Assembly: GCF_042653765.1 (NCBI RefSeq)
Contig: NZ_JBHSEZ010000003.1
Location: 59,690 to 123,689, forward strand
Reading direction: 5' to 3'
DNA: 64,000 bases
From: Castellaniella denitrificans
GTDB taxonomy: Bacteria > Pseudomonadota > Gammaproteobacteria > Burkholderiales > Burkholderiaceae_B
Of the stretch, positions 61,657 through 64,000 are shown piece by piece. A program made the position numbers and the translations under genes. The first letter of the stretch is position 1; every line of letters starts with the position of its first letter. The notes under the pieces are model-generated. The model searched no databases. It was given only the letters and a program-made list of their open reading frames with translations, and was not told where the DNA came from.

Positions 61657-63119
61657 ACCCGGACGAAACGGCGGCGCGTTCCGCCGGCGCACGCTGGCGG
61701 GCGCAGCTCGCAATCTGCGAACAGCGGGTCGCCGCCCGCCAGCCGACCAGCCGGCAGGGTCGCGTCACCCGCGCCACCGGCCTGGTGCTCGAGGCCACCG
61801 GCCTGCAGCTGCCGGTCGGCGCCGCCTGCAAGGTCCAGGTCTCGCCCGACCAGGACCGCTGGGCCGACGCCGAAGTCGTCGGCTTTCACGCCGACACCCT
61901 CTACCTGATGCCGCAAAGCGACATCACCGGCCTGCCCCCGGGCGCCCGCATCGTGCCCGCCGAGACCCTGCGGCTGGATCCGGTCCCGCTGCCCGATGAT
62001 CCCGCCGCGCAGACCGAAGCCGCCATCGTCACGGACCAGGTGCGCCACCTGCCGGTCGGCAACGCCTTGCTGGGCCGCGTCCTGGACGGCGCCGGCCGGC
62101 CGCTGGACGGCAAGCCCCTGCCCCCCGACCTGGACATGGCGCCCCTGACGGCCCTGCAGATCAATCCGCTCACCCGCGCGCCCGTGGACACCGTGCTGGA
62201 TGTGGGCGTGCGCGCCATCAACGGCCTGCTGACCGTCGGCCGCGGCCAGCGCATGGGCCTGTTCGCCGGCTCGGGGGTGGGCAAGAGCGTGCTGCTGGGC
62301 ATGATGGCCCGCTACACCCAGGCCGACGTGATCGTGGTCGGCCTGATCGGCGAACGGGGCCGCGAAGTCAAGGAATTCATCGAGCTGAACCTGGGTGCCG
62401 ACGGCCTGGCCCGGTCCGTGGTGGTGGCCGCCCCGGCCGACGTCTCGCCCCTGCTGCGCCTGCAGGGCGCGGTCTACGCCACCCGGCTGGCGGAGTTCTT
62501 CCGCGACCAGGGCAGGCACGTGCTGCTGATCATGGATTCGCTGACGCGCTACGCCATGGCCCAGCGCGAGATCGCCCTGGCCATCGGCGAGCCGCCGGCG
62601 ACCAAGGGCTACCCCCCTTCCGTGTTCGCCAAGCTGCCGACCCTGGTGGAGCGCGCGGGCAACGGCGCGCCCCAGGGCGACCGGCCGGCGGGGTCCATCA
62701 CCGCGTTCTACACCGTGCTGACGGAAGGCGACGACCAGCAGGACCCGATCGCCGACTCGGCGCGCGCCATCCTGGACGGCCACATCGTACTGTCGCGCAG
62801 CCTGGCCGAGTCCGGCCATTACCCGGCCATCGACGTCGAGGCCTCGATCTCGCGGGTCATGTCCGCGATCGTGCCCGACAGCCAGTTCCGCCACGTGCAC
62901 CTGTTCAAGCGCATGATGTCCCGGTACCAGCGCAACCGCGACCTGATCGCCGTCGGCGCCTACACCGCGGGCAACGACCCTGAAATCGACCAGGCCATCG
63001 AACGCCACCCCTGGCTGGAAGGCTACCTGCAGCAGGGCATCGACGTCCGGGTGGACTACCCCACCGCGGTGGCCGCGCTGGCCGGCGTACTGGGCCAGGA
63101 GACCGGACATGAGCCCTGA
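61653..63119 (+). CDS. fliI: Flagellum-specific ATPase FliI
   Basis: Hexameric ATPase of flagellar type III export. The 488 residues match F1-beta-like ATPases: P-loop FAGSGVGKSVLLG near residue 208, the IGERGREVKEFIE motif, Walker B LLIMDSLTRYAMA, and the Flag/YscN signature SVFAKLPTLVERAGNG. The start gives an ATGA overlap with fliH and the end overlaps fliJ by 11 nt. Confidence 0.97.
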   Translation: MNPDETAARSAGARWRAQLAICEQRVAARQPTSRQGRVTRATGLVLEATGLQLPVGAACKVQVSPDQDRWADAEVVGFHADTLYLMPQSDITGLPPGARIVPAETLRLDPVPLPDDPAAQTEAAIVTDQVRHLPVGNALLGRVLDGAGRPLDGKPLPPDLDMAPLTALQINPLTRAPVDTVLDVGVRAINGLLTVGRGQRMGLFAGSGVGKSVLLGMMARYTQADVIVVGLIGERGREVKEFIELNLGADGLARSVVVAAPADVSPLLRLQGAVYATRLAEFFRDQGRHVLLIMDSLTRYAMAQREIALAIGEPPATKGYPPSVFAKLPTLVERAGNGAPQGDRPAGSITAFYTVLTEGDDQQDPIADSARAILDGHIVLSRSLAESGHYPAIDVEASISRVMSAIVPDSQFRHVHLFKRMMSRYQRNRDLIAVGAYTAGNDPEIDQAIERHPWLEGYLQQGIDVRVDYPTAVAALAGVLGQETGHEP

Positions 63120-63558
63120 AACACCGCTGGACGTGCTGATCAACCTGACCCAGGACAAGCTCGACGAGGCCGGGCGCAACCTGTCCGAACTCAGCGCCCG
63201 GCGGCGCGAGGCCCAGGGCCAGCTGAACACCCTGGACGGCTACCGCGCCGACTACACGAAGCGTCTGCAGAACACCACCGAGCAAGGCTTATCGGCCTCG
63301 AATTACCATAACTTTAGGCAGTTTATCGCCACATTGGACGAGGCCATTTCCCAGCAAAATATGATCATCGCTCAGATCGACGTGCGCCTCGAGGCCGGAC
63401 GCAGGCAATGGCACGATGAAAAGCGCCGCCTGAACTCCTACGAGACCCTCAAGGCGCGCCAGGTCCGCCAGTTGCAATACCGCGAACAACGCCGCGAGCA
63501 ACGCGCCAGCGACGAGATCTCGGCCGGCTTGTACCGGCGCACACGACAGCCGCACTGA
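63109..63558 (+). CDS. fliJ: Flagellar export protein FliJ
   Basis: Coiled-coil stalk that links FliI to FlhA. The 149 residues are almost all helical and charged (LINLTQDKLDEAGRNLSELS, NYHNFRQFIATLDEAISQQN). The region around 63285-63365 is noticeably less GC-rich than its neighbours. It overlaps fliI and is followed 13 bp later by fliK. Confidence 0.94.
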   Translation: MSPETPLDVLINLTQDKLDEAGRNLSELSARRREAQGQLNTLDGYRADYTKRLQNTTEQGLSASNYHNFRQFIATLDEAISQQNMIIAQIDVRLEAGRRQWHDEKRRLNSYETLKARQVRQLQYREQRREQRASDEISAGLYRRTRQPH

Positions 63559-63571
63559 ATCCGCCCACGCC

Positions 63572-64000
63572 ATGAACATGCCCGTCCTTCCTGTCACCAG
63601 TCCCAGCCCGCCGTCCGCGGAAGCTCCGGCGCGCGGCGCGGACGCCGCCGCGACGGACGCGCCGGCCTTCTCGAACGTGCTGTCGCAGCAGCGGGACGGC
63701 GCCGCCGCCCGGCCGGCCGAATCCCGCCAGACAGGCAAGACCGGCGACCGGGCCGATGCGGACGCCGCCGAGCGGCGCGAACCCCTCGGGCCGGACGAAA
63801 CCCTTTCGCTGATCCTGGACAGCGCCGCCCTGCCCCTGATGCAGGCCGCCGTCCCCACCGCCGAGACCCGGCCGGTCCATGCCGCCTCGGCCAGCCGGAC
63901 CGGCGCCGCCGATCCCCGCGCGGCCCGCCTCCCGGTCGACGTCGAGGGCCGCGCGGCCCTCGGCGCGCGCGACGCCGCCGCCGACGCGCAGGCGGACCAG
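63572..64000 (+). CDS. fliK: Flagellar hook-length control protein FliK, N-terminal part (runs off window)
   Basis: The ATG at 63572 starts an open frame of 143 codons to the window edge, beginning MNMPVLPVTSPSPPSAEAPA. The visible part is Ala/Asp/Arg-rich and low in complexity, as expected for the secreted molecular-ruler part of FliK. The call depends on the position right after fliJ, where FliK is conserved; the diagnostic C-terminal domain is outside the window. Confidence 0.7.
   Translation, partial: MNMPVLPVTSPSPPSAEAPARGADAAATDAPAFSNVLSQQRDGAAARPAESRQTGKTGDRADADAAERREPLGPDETLSLILDSAALPLMQAAVPTAETRPVHAASASRTGAADPRAARLPVDVEGRAALGARDAAADAQADQ

Overview
The window is chromosomal DNA of a high-G+C, motile, aerobic beta-proteobacterium. 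Gene content and order fit the order Burkholderiales, most likely family Alcaligenaceae (Bordetella/Achromobacter/Castellaniella relatives). The signs are ribF-ileS-lspA-coaBC-dut, exbB-exbD-lpxK-(Trm112)-kdsB-adk, a DUF3579 gene next to argF, and rpsP-rimM-trmD. The species is not determinable by eye. Nearly all of it is coding. I see no prophage, insertion sequence, CRISPR array, integrase or rRNA operon.

Layout. 1-6.8 kb: purN (partial, leftward) diverging from ribF-ileS-lspA-coaBC-dut. 7.1-12.1 kb: a complete branched-chain amino-acid ABC importer livJ-H-M-G-F behind a good sigma70-type promoter. 12.2-16.5 kb: a parvulin gene converging on putA, which has a clear GTTGCA-type autoregulatory operator. 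16.5-22.9 kb: leftward clpS, clpA, pqiA, pqiB, pqiC, with clpA and pqiA overlapping by one base. 23-27.2 kb: cold-shock gene, DUF192 protein, MFS transporter, sodB, xseA. 27.6-32.5 kb: exbB-exbD-lpxK-Trm112-kdsB-adk and a short-chain dehydrogenase. 32.6-39.6 kb: murJ, rpsT, argF, DUF3579, alkB, ada-like, argG, tRNA-Ala(CGC). 39.9-46.6 kb: marR with an MFS pump, an HD-GYP phosphodiesterase diverging from a chemoreceptor, and a secreted PIG-L-type deacetylase. 46.6-52 kb: leftward alaS-tusA-like, rpsP-rimM-trmD, and a hemerythrin-domain gene with an NsrR-like operator. 52.1-64 kb: a flagellar cluster with fliA, then flaG-fliD-fliS-fliT-FliK-like-fhlB behind a sigma28 promoter, fliE (leftward), and fliF-G-H-I-J-K (fliK runs off the window).

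The most unusual feature is a dispersed 80-bp repeat. Six copies, each exactly 80 bp and alignable without gaps (25145, 28657, 32489, 34655, 47394, 51503), plus two partial copies, sit directly against the ends or starts of genes. Each copy carries two hairpins whose arms differ between copies but usually stay complementary, which suggests selection on structure. Copies supply the stop codons of sodB and argF, lie inside a chain of ATGA-coupled mini-ORFs between exbD and lpxK, and replace the expected ribosome-binding region of trmD. I do not recognise this family and could not search for it.
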